Positions 1 through 7,765 of a DNA stretch of 14,017 nucleotides are shown here, piece after piece. The number at the start of each line of letters is the position of its first letter. The first letter of the stretch is position 1. The DNA is from Candidatus Omnitrophota bacterium (GTDB taxonomy: Bacteria; Omnitrophota; Gorgyraeia; 2-02-FULL-51-18), in NCBI GenBank assembly GCA_023247935.1, contig JAHFFM010000034.1:1-14017 (forward strand). The letters run 5' to 3'. The notes below the pieces were generated by a model. It did no database searches. It was not told the DNA's origin and worked only from the letters and a program-made list of their open reading frames with translations. A program made the translations under genes and the position numbers.

Positions 1-247
1 CATTTTATACAGTGAAGAATTGGCCAATAGAGGCGTTGACATTCTGGTAGATGACCGCCCTGATACAGCGGGTGTTAAATTTAATGACGCGGATCTGATT
101 GGCATCCCGCTGAGGGTTATTCTGGGTCCCAAGAATCTTAAAAACGGCAAAGTGGAAATTAAACTACGCAAAACAGGTGAAGCTTCTCTGGTTGACATCG
201 TTCAAATAGGTCAGCAGATCATCCAAAACCTTGACAAATTAGCCTAA
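1..247 (+). CDS. proS: Prolyl-tRNA synthetase, C-terminal fragment (5' end outside window)
   Basis: This is the last 81 codons of a class II prolyl-tRNA synthetase, which charges tRNA-Pro with proline in the cytoplasm. The reading frame is open from base 2 and ends at TAA 245-247. What is visible is the C-terminal anticodon-binding domain (HGTP_anticodon fold). It carries the typical bacterial ProRS signature DDR, then GVKFNDADLIGIP, then a G-N-L segment and an E-I-K-L-R-KTGE strand. The catalytic domain and the editing domain, if present, lie upstream. A TTG at 20-22 is in frame but lies inside the domain, so it is not a real start. A proS gene just upstream of rimP is a known bacterial neighbourhood. 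A promoter-like -35 box for the next operon lies within the last codons. The family assignment is secure; the ProRS subtype cannot be judged from this piece. Confidence 0.93.
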   Translation, partial: ILYSEELANRGVDILVDDRPDTAGVKFNDADLIGIPLRVILGPKNLKNGKVEIKLRKTGEASLVDIVQIGQQIIQNLDKLA

Positions 248-260
248 TTTTTGGTACGCT
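231..260 (+). promoter_or_regulatory. Candidate sigma-70-type promoter for rimP-nusA-infB
   Basis: A perfect TTGACA (231-236) is followed after 18 bases by TACGCT (255-260), preceded by TGG in extended -10 form. The -35 box is consensus and the -10 matches only three of six positions. The expected start near 266-268 would give a leader of about 145 nt before rimP, with a terminator hairpin about 25 nt into it. The box overlaps the end of proS. This is a pattern match only. Confidence 0.45.
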
Positions 261-290
261 TAAAGTAGAAACAACGTTTGTTTTAAATGA

Positions 291-317
291 AGTGGGTGAA
301 AGCCCACTATTTTTTTT
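291..317 (+). terminator. Rho-independent terminator / putative attenuator in the rimP leader
   Basis: AGTGGGT (291-297) pairs with GCCCACT (302-308) through seven pairs, the last a T-G wobble, closing a GAAA tetraloop (298-301). An A and eight T residues follow (310-317). This is a textbook intrinsic terminator. It could simply end the proS transcript. It also lies downstream of a candidate promoter and upstream of rimP, and GTGGG/CCCAC terminator hairpins before rimP-nusA operons recur in other bacteria as I recall them. A leader attenuator sensing NusA or antitermination is therefore plausible. The hairpin is seen; the regulatory role is inferred. Confidence 0.8.
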
Positions 318-323
318 CGCCGA

Positions 324-340
324 GTCTGCCGGAGGCGGAC
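324..340 (+). repeat. Short GC-rich hairpin (REP-like) in the rimP leader
   Basis: GTCTGCC (324-330) and GGCGGAC (334-340) pair over seven positions with one T-G wobble and a three-base GGA loop. There is no T run after it, so it is not a second terminator. It resembles short palindromic intergenic repeats of other genomes, but only one copy is in this window. The rest of 318-395 shows no gene. Confidence 0.4.
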
Positions 341-410
341 GAAGGACGGATTCGCCAGCGCATTGTGGTGGATCGCCGCAGGTGTCAAAGATTTGTAAGG
401 ATTTAGAGAA

Positions 411-866
411 ATGCTGCCCCTTGAAATTGAAACGCATATGGACGGGATTCGCTCCCAAGTGGAGCAGGGCGGAATTCAACTTTTGGACGTTCAATTCCGG
501 CGTGGCGGTTCTCGAGCTTTTTTGACATTTGTCATTGATAAAACCGGCGGCGTTACGCTGGACGATTGCGCGGACGTGAACCGCCGGCTAAGCGCTTTTT
601 TGGACGATTTTTTTCAAGGTTCGTATTATTTAGAAGTGAACAGTCCAGGTTTGGACAGGCCTTTAAAAACGCCTCAGGACTTTTCGAGGCTTCAAGGTTT
701 GAATGTGCGGGTGGCTTGGAAATCGCCGAATGGGGCAGGACTTTTGACCATTGGTCGATTGATAAATTCAAATGAGAGCGAAATTGAGCTTGAGACAAAA
801 GAGGGTGGGCGTCTCAAAATTTCATTTGGGGCAATAACAAAAGCATCTAGAGAAATTAAAATATGA
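411..866 (+). CDS. rimP: Ribosome maturation factor RimP
   Basis: RimP binds the free 30S subunit and helps its late assembly. The protein is 151 residues, the usual length. The family signature is clear: a GGVTLDDC-type segment near residue 46 followed by LEVNSPGLDRPLK (about 79-91), which matches the conserved RimP motif. The N-terminal half is the alpha/beta domain and the last ~65 residues form the SH3-like C-terminal domain. The ATG at 411 is preceded by TAAGGA (396-401) at nine bases, a good Shine-Dalgarno site. The stop overlaps the nusA start by four bases (ATGA), so the two are translationally coupled. It is the first gene of the classic rimP-nusA-infB operon, here behind an attenuator-like leader. 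Confidence 0.95.
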   Translation: MLPLEIETHMDGIRSQVEQGGIQLLDVQFRRGGSRAFLTFVIDKTGGVTLDDCADVNRRLSAFLDDFFQGSYYLEVNSPGLDRPLKTPQDFSRLQGLNVRVAWKSPNGAGLLTIGRLINSNESEIELETKEGGRLKISFGAITKASREIKI

Positions 867-2086
867 ACGCAGAATTCTTAGCGGTTTTAGACAGTATCGA
901 ACGGGAAAAGGGCATTAGCCGTCGCGTATTGCTTGAGTCGGTTGAGGCTGCTCTTATGTCCGCGGCTAAAAAAGTGCTGCATGACAAAGAAAAAGACGTG
1001 GCCGTCAAAATCGACCCTCTCACCGGAAAAATTGGCATATTCTCTGACGGCAAAGAAATTATTTCCAAGGAATTTGGCCGCATTGCCGCTCAAACGGCGA
1101 AACAGGTTATTTTTCAAAAAATCCGCGAAGCCGAACGCGACGTGGTATTCAATGAATTTTACGGCAAGATGGATTCTATCGGCAGCGGCACGGTTTATCG
1201 TTTTGAAAAAGGTGCGCTTTTGGTGGACCTTGGTAAAACCGAAGGCATGCTTCCCAAACGGGAAATGTCCCCGCGCGACAGCTATCATCAAGGCGACACG
1301 ATTCACGCTTACATTTTAGAAGTAAATAAAACGGCGAAAGGCCCGCAGGTTATTCTCTCTCGCACGCATCCGGGTTTTGTGCGCGCACTTTTTGAATTGG
1401 AAGTTCCCGAAGTGGCGGAAGGCACCGTGGAAATCAAGTCCGTCGCGCGTGAAGCTGGCGACCGCACTAAAATCGCCGTATGGTCCAGAAATGAAAAGGT
1501 GGATTGTGTGGGCGCTTGCGTGGGTATTCGCGGCGCGCGCGTCAAAGGTGCTGTCAAAGAATTGCAGGGCGAAAAAATTGATATTGTGCGGTGGAGCGAA
1601 AATATCGAGGAATTTGTGCAGGCGGCTTTATCACCCGCGGAAATCGCATCCGTTAAAATACTGGATGGAGAAGAAAGAAAAGTTGAAGTGATTGTAGCGG
1701 ACGACCAGCTTTCCCTGGCTATTGGAAAAAACGGCCAGAATGTGCGCTTGGCCTCAAAGTTATGCGGCTGGTCCATTGATATTCGTTCCAAGAAAGATTT
1801 GGTTAAAGAAAAGCTGGAAGCCAGCATGGTTGCGGATGAAGCTCCCGTGGAAGTTGCGCCTTCTGTTGAAGTCGAACCAAGTGCTGGATCGCTCGAATCT
1901 ATTGAGGGTATCGGGCCTAAAACCGCCGAAGCGTTGAAGGCAGCAGGATATAACACCGTGGACGATTTGAAGAAGGCCTCCAAAGAAGAATTAGCGTCTA
2001 TCAAAGGCGTGGGCCGAAAAACGATGGATAAAATTATGGCCGCGTTAAACGGGCCGGAAGAGCAGAATGACCGTACGGCTTCATGA
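863..2086 (+). CDS. nusA: Transcription termination/antitermination factor NusA
   Basis: NusA binds RNA polymerase and the nascent RNA and modulates pausing, intrinsic termination and antitermination. At 407 residues it shows the full order: an N-terminal RNAP-binding domain (1 to ~105), an S1 domain (~107-175), KH1 with VGACVG at 216-221, and KH2 with IGKNGQNVRLA from 287. After a short acidic linker comes a C-terminal helix-hairpin-helix pair, with EGIGPKTAEAL at 348-358 and KGVGRKT around 381-387. The extra HhH module lengthens it beyond the minimal ~350-residue NusA of Gram-positives and recalls the acidic C-terminal repeats of proteobacterial NusA, but in a single copy. It overlaps rimP by four bases and infB by twenty. 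NusA often controls its own operon, which fits the upstream terminator hairpin. Confidence 0.97.
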   Translation: MNAEFLAVLDSIEREKGISRRVLLESVEAALMSAAKKVLHDKEKDVAVKIDPLTGKIGIFSDGKEIISKEFGRIAAQTAKQVIFQKIREAERDVVFNEFYGKMDSIGSGTVYRFEKGALLVDLGKTEGMLPKREMSPRDSYHQGDTIHAYILEVNKTAKGPQVILSRTHPGFVRALFELEVPEVAEGTVEIKSVAREAGDRTKIAVWSRNEKVDCVGACVGIRGARVKGAVKELQGEKIDIVRWSENIEEFVQAALSPAEIASVKILDGEERKVEVIVADDQLSLAIGKNGQNVRLASKLCGWSIDIRSKKDLVKEKLEASMVADEAPVEVAPSVEVEPSAGSLESIEGIGPKTAEALKAAGYNTVDDLKKASKEELASIKGVGRKTMDKIMAALNGPEEQNDRTAS

Positions 2087-4295
2087 ATTAGCCAAAGAAT
2101 TAAAACTTAGCTCCAAAGAAGCTATGGACAAGCTGAAAGCGCTTGGCGTGGACGTCAAAAGCCACATGAGCGTGGTAGAAGACAAAGACGTAAAATCACT
2201 CAAAGAATCTCTCACAAAGAAAGCTCCGCCGATCCCCGCACAAACTCACATTCCGGCAAAAGCGGCGGTTCAACCAAAAGAAACGCAAACACCTTCGATT
2301 GAGAGTGTGAAAAGAGAATTACTTCTTCAAAGAATGAACACAGTGAAGGTGCCGGAAACCAAAAAAGCACCAATGCCATCTGTGCCGTTTCGCAGACCGA
2401 CACCCCCAACGCCGTCCGTGCACACCCCGAAACCGAAAGTACAACCTTCTCAAGAATTTAAAAAAACGCGTTTATTTGAACCGGAAAAAGTGGAGGCCGT
2501 AGCCAGCGTTATTTTAGCTCCTGTTGTCGAGCCGCCCAAATCCCGTAAATTAGAAATTCAAGCGCCGATTTCAGTTAAGGATTTGGCGGCGAAGTTGAAC
2601 ACGAAGCCCAGTGATTTAATAGGTCGTTTTATCAAAATCGGTATTTTTGCATCCATGAATCAAAGTGTGGGATTTGAAGTGGCTGCCAAGGTGGCCGTAG
2701 ATTTTGGTTTTGAGCTTCAAGAGCAGCAGGTTCAGGCAAAAGCGCCTGAAGCAAAGGTTGAGACCAAAGATAAGAGCCGGATGGTGTCTCGCGCGCCTGT
2801 CGTGACTTTTATGGGCCACGTCGACCATGGAAAAACATCGCTTTTGGACGCGATTCGAAAAACAAAAGTGGCGGCCGGTGAGGCGGGCGGGATCACGCAG
2901 CACATCGGGGCGTATGAAGTTTTTTTGCCAAAAGGCGCCGTCACATTTTTAGATACGCCGGGTCATGAAGCTTTTACTCAAATGCGTGCGCGTGGAGCGC
3001 AGGCGACCGACGTGGTTGTGTTGGTTGTGGCGGCTGATGACGGCGTCATGCCCCAAACCATTGAAGCAATTGACCATGCCAAGGCCGCGAATGTTCCGAT
3101 TATTGTCGCCATTAATAAAATTGATTTGCCAGCCGCGAATTTGGACCGCGTTAAAAAGAATTTGATGGAACATGGACTGATGTCCGAGGATTGGGGCGGA
3201 AAAACAATCATGATGGGAGTTTCCGCAAAAACCGGCAAAGGCATTGATGAGCTTTTGGAAATGCTCGTGTTGGAATCTGATTTGCTTGAGCTCAAAGCGG
3301 ACCCGGGCGGTATGGCCGTTGGCGTCGTGGTTGAAGCGGAGCTTTCAAAAGAGAGCGGTGTGTTGGCGACGATGTTGGTTCAAGACGGCACGCTGCGAGT
3401 GGGTGATTATTTGATTGTCGGGGATCAAGCCGGAAAAGTCCGCGCCATGATCAACGACCGCGGGCATCGCGTGAAAGAAGCGCTGCCTTCCATGCCGGTT
3501 GAAATTTTAGGATTGGAATCCGTGCCAAAAGCGGGCGATAGATTCCGCGTGGTGAAAGATGAGCGCGAAGCGCGTCAATTTGTGGAAGACAGACAAGTTC
3601 AGATTAAACAGGGTAAATTGGCTCAAATCCAACACATCACCCTGGAGCATTTATTTGAAGATATGAAAGCCGGAAAAGTCGAAGAATTAAAATTGATTCT
3701 AAAGTCCGACGTGCAAGGTTCGGTGGAAGCGCTTCGGAACACTTTGGACGGTATCAAATCCAAAAATGTGCGTTTGAATATTATTCACACCGGCATTGGT
3801 GACGTGACTGAATCCGACGTGCTGCTTGCCGCCGCTTCTAACGCGGTCGTAATCGGTTTTCACGTGACCATGACCTCCGGCGCCAAGGATATAGCTGACC
3901 GCGAGCAAGTGGATGTGCGTTTCTATGAAATTATTTATGAAGTGAAATCCGCCATTGAAAAAGCCATGGAAGGATTGCTGGCTCCGGAAGAAAAAGAAGT
4001 TTTTGTGGGTGTTGCCGAAGTCCGCCAGGTTTTCAAAGTTTCAAAAATCGGCATGATCGCGGGCTGCAGCGTGCAAAAAGGCAAGATTGTCCGTAATTTT
4101 TCATGCCGCGTGGTGCGTGGTGGAAAGCGTATTCATGACGGCAAGGTCGTAAGTTTAAAGCGTTTCAAAGACGACGCTCGCGAAGTTCTTGAAGGATTTG
4201 AATGCGGTATCGGTGTTTCGAATTATGATGAATTGATTGTCGGTGACCGCATCGAAGTGTTTGAGATTCAGAAGAAGGCTAGAAAGCTAGAGTAA
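2067..4295 (+). CDS. infB: Translation initiation factor IF-2
   Basis: IF-2 is the GTPase that brings fMet-tRNA to the 30S subunit and promotes subunit joining. The 742-residue protein begins with an IF2_N module (VRLHELAKELKL, residues 3-50), then a proline- and lysine-rich linker (~53-165), and a second IF2_N module starting at 168 (ISVKDLAAKLN). The GTPase domain follows: G1 GHVDHGKT (250-257), G2 near 274-280, G3 DTPGHE (296-301), G4 NKID (350-353), G5 SAK (386-388). The C-terminal half holds domain II, the IF-2-specific domain 3 and the C2 domain that binds the initiator tRNA. The start at 2067 has GGAAG six bases upstream, inside the nusA end. A later ATG at 2083 is out of frame. Only five bases separate it from trpS; the frequent downstream partner rbfA is absent. 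Confidence 0.97.
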   Translation: MTVRLHELAKELKLSSKEAMDKLKALGVDVKSHMSVVEDKDVKSLKESLTKKAPPIPAQTHIPAKAAVQPKETQTPSIESVKRELLLQRMNTVKVPETKKAPMPSVPFRRPTPPTPSVHTPKPKVQPSQEFKKTRLFEPEKVEAVASVILAPVVEPPKSRKLEIQAPISVKDLAAKLNTKPSDLIGRFIKIGIFASMNQSVGFEVAAKVAVDFGFELQEQQVQAKAPEAKVETKDKSRMVSRAPVVTFMGHVDHGKTSLLDAIRKTKVAAGEAGGITQHIGAYEVFLPKGAVTFLDTPGHEAFTQMRARGAQATDVVVLVVAADDGVMPQTIEAIDHAKAANVPIIVAINKIDLPAANLDRVKKNLMEHGLMSEDWGGKTIMMGVSAKTGKGIDELLEMLVLESDLLELKADPGGMAVGVVVEAELSKESGVLATMLVQDGTLRVGDYLIVGDQAGKVRAMINDRGHRVKEALPSMPVEILGLESVPKAGDRFRVVKDEREARQFVEDRQVQIKQGKLAQIQHITLEHLFEDMKAGKVEELKLILKSDVQGSVEALRNTLDGIKSKNVRLNIIHTGIGDVTESDVLLAAASNAVVIGFHVTMTSGAKDIADREQVDVRFYEIIYEVKSAIEKAMEGLLAPEEKEVFVGVAEVRQVFKVSKIGMIAGCSVQKGKIVRNFSCRVVRGGKRIHDGKVVSLKRFKDDAREVLEGFECGIGVSNYDELIVGDRIEVFEIQKKARKLE

Positions 4296-4300
4296 TTCGC

Positions 4301-5296
4301 ATGAAAAAGCGAGTTCTTTCCGGAATGAGGCCTACGGGCCCTTTGCACTTAGGGCATCTATTGGGCGCGCTTGATAATTGGCGCTTGATGCAAGAAACGC
4401 ATGAGTGCTTTTTTATGGTGGCTGACCTCCATGCACTCATGGGTGAGTATGAAAACCCCGCTCTTATCCGTCAAAATTCAATTGAAATGGTGATTGATTG
4501 GCTTGCCTGCGGCATTGACCCCAAAAAAAGCTCCATTTTTATTCAATCGCAAATTCCTGAGCATGCGGAGCTCGCGTTGATCCTTGGCATGCTGACACCT
4601 TTAGGTTGGCTTGAAAGAAATCCCACGTATAAAGAACAACTTCGTGAAATTGAAGGGCGGGACCTTACCACATTCGGTTTTTTGGGTTACCCTGTTTTAC
4701 AGGCTGCGGATATTCTCTTGTATAAAGCGCATCAAGTGCCCGTGGGCGAGGATCAATTATCCCATTTAGAATTGACACGGGAAATCGTGCGCCGTTTTAA
4801 ATTTTTATACAAAAAAGATGTTTTCCCGGAACCGGAAGCGCTTTTGACCAAGCAAGCGAGAATTTTGGGGCTTGACCGGCGAAAAATGTCCAAGAGTTAT
4901 GGCAATGCGGTGAACCTTTCGGATTCAGAAGAAGTGTTTAATAAGAAAATTTCTTCCATGATCACGGACCCGGCTCGCGTAAAACTGACAGACCCCGGGC
5001 ATCCGGACCAGTGCAATGTTTATTCGTATACCCAGATTTTTGCTGATGCCGGGAAAGTCAAAGAAGTGTATGATTGGTGCACCGCCGCGAAGAAGGGCTG
5101 CACGGATTGCAAGAAAGAATTAGCGTCCGTGATGAATCATGGGCGCATCCGTGAAATTCGTGAAAAAAGGATGACTTTCGCGAAAGATGAAGCGCTTGTG
5201 AGGGACATCTTGAGGGAAGGCGAGAAAAAAGCTTCAGAAGTTGCGAAAAAAACGATGGCCGAAGTAAAAGAGCTTTTACATTTGGTGGCGGATTAA
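4301..5296 (+). CDS. trpS: Tryptophanyl-tRNA synthetase with probable [4Fe-4S] motif
   Basis: This class Ic synthetase charges tRNA-Trp. It has 331 residues, the normal bacterial length. The HIGH-type motif is HLGH (16-19) after TGP, and KMSKS is exact at 195-199. The Rossmann catalytic domain includes GYPVLQAADILLY and PVGEDQLSHLELTREI. In the anticodon-binding region four cysteines lie at 238, 260, 267 and 270, spaced C-x21-C-x6-C-x2-C. This is almost the spacing reported for the iron-sulfur TrpRS of Thermotoga maritima (C-x22-C-x6-C-x2-C), so a cluster is likely but inferred. The gene follows infB after five bases and abuts scpA (TAA directly followed by ATG). The start has only a weak AGAG ribosome site, suggesting translation coupled to infB. 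Confidence 0.97.
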   Translation: MKKRVLSGMRPTGPLHLGHLLGALDNWRLMQETHECFFMVADLHALMGEYENPALIRQNSIEMVIDWLACGIDPKKSSIFIQSQIPEHAELALILGMLTPLGWLERNPTYKEQLREIEGRDLTTFGFLGYPVLQAADILLYKAHQVPVGEDQLSHLELTREIVRRFKFLYKKDVFPEPEALLTKQARILGLDRRKMSKSYGNAVNLSDSEEVFNKKISSMITDPARVKLTDPGHPDQCNVYSYTQIFADAGKVKEVYDWCTAAKKGCTDCKKELASVMNHGRIREIREKRMTFAKDEALVRDILREGEKKASEVAKKTMAEVKELLHLVAD

Positions 5297-6073
5297 ATGT
5301 CCTACAAAATAAAACTCGAAATTTTTGAAGGGCCGCTGGACCTGCTTCTTTATTTGATTAAGCGGGAAGAGCTTAGCATTCATGATATCTCTATCACCAA
5401 AATCACCGAACAGTATTTGGAGTATTTAGGCATGATGGAAATACTGGATTTGGACATTGCTGGTGAATTTTTAGTGATGGCGGCCACTCTGATGCAAATC
5501 AAATCCAAAATGCTTTTACCTCCGGACCCGGAGGGAATTGAAACTGAGGAAGCGGACCCGCGCGCCGAGCTTGTTAAAAGGCTTTTGGAATACAAAGCAT
5601 TCAAGGAAGCGGCCGAGCGGTTGCATTTCAGGGAGTTGGAGCGCAGCAAACTTTTTACCCGGGTGGGCGTTGAGCCCGAAGCCAATGAAAATGATTTGTC
5701 GCTTCTGGATGTTTCCATTTTTGATTTAATTTCGGCGTTTGCCAATGTTTTAAAGGGCATTCCTAAAGATGAATTTCATGAGGTCGTGAAAGATGAATTT
5801 AGCGTGGCTGAAAAAGTGCATGAAGTTTTGCACCGGCTGGCGAAGCATTCTTCGATTTATTTCAGCTCGCTTTTTAAACAGGCGAAAAGCAAGATAGAGG
5901 CCATCACGACTTTTTTGGCTTTGCTTGAGCTCGTGAGAGTGAAAGAAATTTTATTGAGGCAGGATACGCATTTTGGAGACATTGAAATTTTGAGAAATAA
6001 TGAGTTTATGCATAAATTCATCAAGTGGGTGGATCCGGTAACCGGCGCAAATGGAGCGAATGAAAATGGATAG
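5297..6073 (+). CDS. scpA: Segregation and condensation protein A (ScpA kleisin)
   Basis: ScpA is the kleisin subunit of the bacterial SMC-ScpAB complex, which organises and helps segregate the chromosome. The 258-residue protein starts with the hallmark FEGPLDLLLYLI segment (residues 9-20) and a helical stretch with DISITKITEQYLEYL (29-43) that, by family knowledge, contacts the SMC neck. A-T-L-M-Q-I-K-S-K-M-L-L-P follows near 62-74. The C-terminal winged helix, which binds the SMC head, contains FLALLELVRVKEI near 207-219 and ends at a short tail. It begins at the base after the trpS stop. It overlaps scpB by eight bases with the preferred scpB start. The scpA-scpB pair is conserved in bacteria; the SMC gene is not in this window. 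Confidence 0.95.
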   Translation: MSYKIKLEIFEGPLDLLLYLIKREELSIHDISITKITEQYLEYLGMMEILDLDIAGEFLVMAATLMQIKSKMLLPPDPEGIETEEADPRAELVKRLLEYKAFKEAAERLHFRELERSKLFTRVGVEPEANENDLSLLDVSIFDLISAFANVLKGIPKDEFHEVVKDEFSVAEKVHEVLHRLAKHSSIYFSSLFKQAKSKIEAITTFLALLELVRVKEILLRQDTHFGDIEILRNNEFMHKFIKWVDPVTGANGANENG

Positions 6074-6689
6074 CATGGAACTGAGAAAATCAATCGAAGC
6101 ATTGCTTTTTGCCAGTGAAAAACCTTTGTCCGCCGAGGAAATGAAAGAAGCTTTCGAGGAAGACATTCCGGCCAAGGATATAAAAGCCGAAATCGAGGCG
6201 CTTCGTGCCGAATATGAAGAAACCCGCCGCGGTTTTCGTATTTATGAAATTGCTGGAGGTTTTCAGCTCGCGTCCGCCATTGATTTCGCCGAAGTTTTAA
6301 AACGTTTTTACCAGGCGCGTGACAAAAAGAAAATGTCGCCAGCCAGCCTTGAAACTCTTTCTGTTATCGCTTACCGCCAACCCGTGACCCGCGCTGAAAT
6401 CGAGGCGATTCGCGGCGTGAATGTGGACGGTGCCATGAAAGGTTTGATGGATAAAGGATTGATACGTATCACCGGCCGCAAAGAAGTGCCGGGCCGCCCG
6501 CTTCTTTATGGCACCACACGTGATTTTCTGGACCGCTTTGGTTTGAAAGCGCTGGACGAATTGCCGCCGCTTTCTGAATACTCCATTAAGGATTTGGATC
6601 CGGCTCTTTTACCGCCCGAGCTTAAAATGCAGGAAAGCTCCGTAGAAGACGCTTCTGAAGCCAGCGGGGAAACAGCGGAGATGGTATGA
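6066..6689 (+). CDS. scpB: Segregation and condensation protein B (ScpB)
   Basis: ScpB is the winged-helix KITE partner of ScpA; two copies bind the kleisin centre in SMC-ScpAB. The protein shows the ScpB pattern: LRKSIEALLFASEKPLS at the N terminus, RGFRIYEIAGGFQLAS in the first winged helix, then LSVIAYRQPVTRAEIEAIRGV and KGLIRITGRKEVPGRPLLYGTT in the second. An acidic tail of about 30 residues ends it. Four in-frame ATGs exist at 6051, 6060, 6066 and 6075. I chose 6066 because GGAG (6053-6056) lies nine bases upstream and the overlap with scpA is then eight bases; 6051 has no ribosome site and would add five residues. The stop overlaps pheA by four bases (ATGA). Confidence 0.95.
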   Translation: MDSMELRKSIEALLFASEKPLSAEEMKEAFEEDIPAKDIKAEIEALRAEYEETRRGFRIYEIAGGFQLASAIDFAEVLKRFYQARDKKKMSPASLETLSVIAYRQPVTRAEIEAIRGVNVDGAMKGLMDKGLIRITGRKEVPGRPLLYGTTRDFLDRFGLKALDELPPLSEYSIKDLDPALLPPELKMQESSVEDASEASGETAEMV

Positions 6690-7762
6690 GTTTGCAGAAT
6701 GTTCGAAAAAAAATTGATAACATTGACTCCAAAATTCTTTCGCTTTTAAACGAGCGCGCGGAAGCATCCAAGCAAGTAGGGAAGTTGAAAGCGCGTGACG
6801 GGCAGGGCATTTACGCGCCTCACCGCGAAAAAGAAGTTTTAAGCCGTCTTAAAAAAATGAATAAAGGCTCCATGACGCCCGAAGCCATTGATGCGATTTA
6901 CCGCGAAATCATGTCCTTTTCGATCAGTCTTGAAAAGAAAGTTACCATCGCTTATTTGGGCCCTGCCGTTACTTACACGCATCAAGCCGCGCAGAAAAAA
7001 TTCGGCTCGTCCGTGGAATATTCGGCATGCGCTTCCATCACCGACGTATTTTCGGATGTCGAAAGCGGCCGCTGTGATTACGGCGTGGTTCCGGTTGAAA
7101 ATTCAAACGAAGGCGCGGTAAATCACACGCTGGATCTTTTTATTGATTCCGAATTAAAAATTTACGCGGAAATTTATTTGCCCATTCATCATCATTTAAT
7201 GTCCTTGGGCAATCCACTTTCCGGCATTGTTCAGGTTTACTCCAAAGATCAGGTATTCGGCCAATGCCGTTTGTGGCTGGAATCTAATTTACGAAACGCC
7301 GAGCTCATAGAAACCGCGTCCACCTCGGAAGCCGCGCAAATCGTGGCCAACAATTCCAATCAGGAGGGAATCGCCTGCATCGCTTCCAAAATCGCATCGG
7401 ATGAATATGGTTTGAAAATTTTGGCGTCCTCCATCGAGGACAATCCCAATAACACCACGCGTTTTCTGGTGATTGCCAGAGCCGAAGCCAAGCCTACGGA
7501 AAGCGATAAAACATCCCTAGTTTTTGAAATCAAAGACAAGGCGGGTGCCCTCCATGACACGCTCGTTCCTTTCAAAAAAGGCAATATTAATTTAACCAAA
7601 ATTGAATCCCGTCCCTCCAAAAAGAAAAAATGGAGCTACTACTTTTTTGTCGATTTTGAGGGTCATGACGAGGAGGCGCGTGTGAAAAAAGCCTTGGCCG
7701 CTCTCAAAAAAAATTGCACGTTTTTAAAGGTGCTGGGCTCTTATCCTAGATCGGAAGGTTAA
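6686..7762 (+). CDS. pheA: Bifunctional chorismate mutase / prephenate dehydratase (P-protein)
   Basis: This enzyme converts chorismate to prephenate and then to phenylpyruvate, the route to phenylalanine. It has 358 residues. An AroQ-type chorismate mutase domain occupies ~1-85, with R7, R24, K35, R47 and E48 at positions corresponding to the active-site residues of the E. coli domain. The dehydratase domain runs from ~92 (IAYLGPAVTYTHQAA) to ~270 and includes the catalytic NTTRF at 256-260. A C-terminal ACT domain carries GAL (287-289) and ESRP (307-310), the motifs that bind phenylalanine in this family, so feedback inhibition by phenylalanine is expected. It overlaps scpB by four bases and is followed after three bases by the aminotransferase. 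No frameshift or missing motif is seen. Confidence 0.96.
   Translation: MSLQNVRKKIDNIDSKILSLLNERAEASKQVGKLKARDGQGIYAPHREKEVLSRLKKMNKGSMTPEAIDAIYREIMSFSISLEKKVTIAYLGPAVTYTHQAAQKKFGSSVEYSACASITDVFSDVESGRCDYGVVPVENSNEGAVNHTLDLFIDSELKIYAEIYLPIHHHLMSLGNPLSGIVQVYSKDQVFGQCRLWLESNLRNAELIETASTSEAAQIVANNSNQEGIACIASKIASDEYGLKILASSIEDNPNNTTRFLVIARAEAKPTESDKTSLVFEIKDKAGALHDTLVPFKKGNINLTKIESRPSKKKKWSYYFFVDFEGHDEEARVKKALAALKKNCTFLKVLGSYPRSEG
7753..7758 (+). promoter_or_regulatory. Ribosome binding site that decides the TTG start of hisC
   Basis: GGAAGG lies seven bases before TTG at 7766 and overlaps the end of pheA. No ATG or GTG in the same frame is nearby, so this strong site makes the TTG start credible. 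Confidence 0.7.
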
Positions 7763-7765
7763 ACC

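Noticed and set aside
292..525. Plus-strand open frame spanning the rimP leader
   Set aside because: It starts in the terminator stem, crosses the hairpins and runs out of frame into rimP; composition is not protein-like.
1309..2004. Long minus-strand open frame (231 codons) opposite nusA
   Set aside because: It mirrors nusA codon structure, has no recognisable motifs and no ribosome site logic, and nusA is unambiguous on the + strand.
6051..6065. Longer scpB start at ATG 6051
   Set aside because: No Shine-Dalgarno sequence upstream; GGAG at 6053-6056 is correctly placed for ATG 6066.
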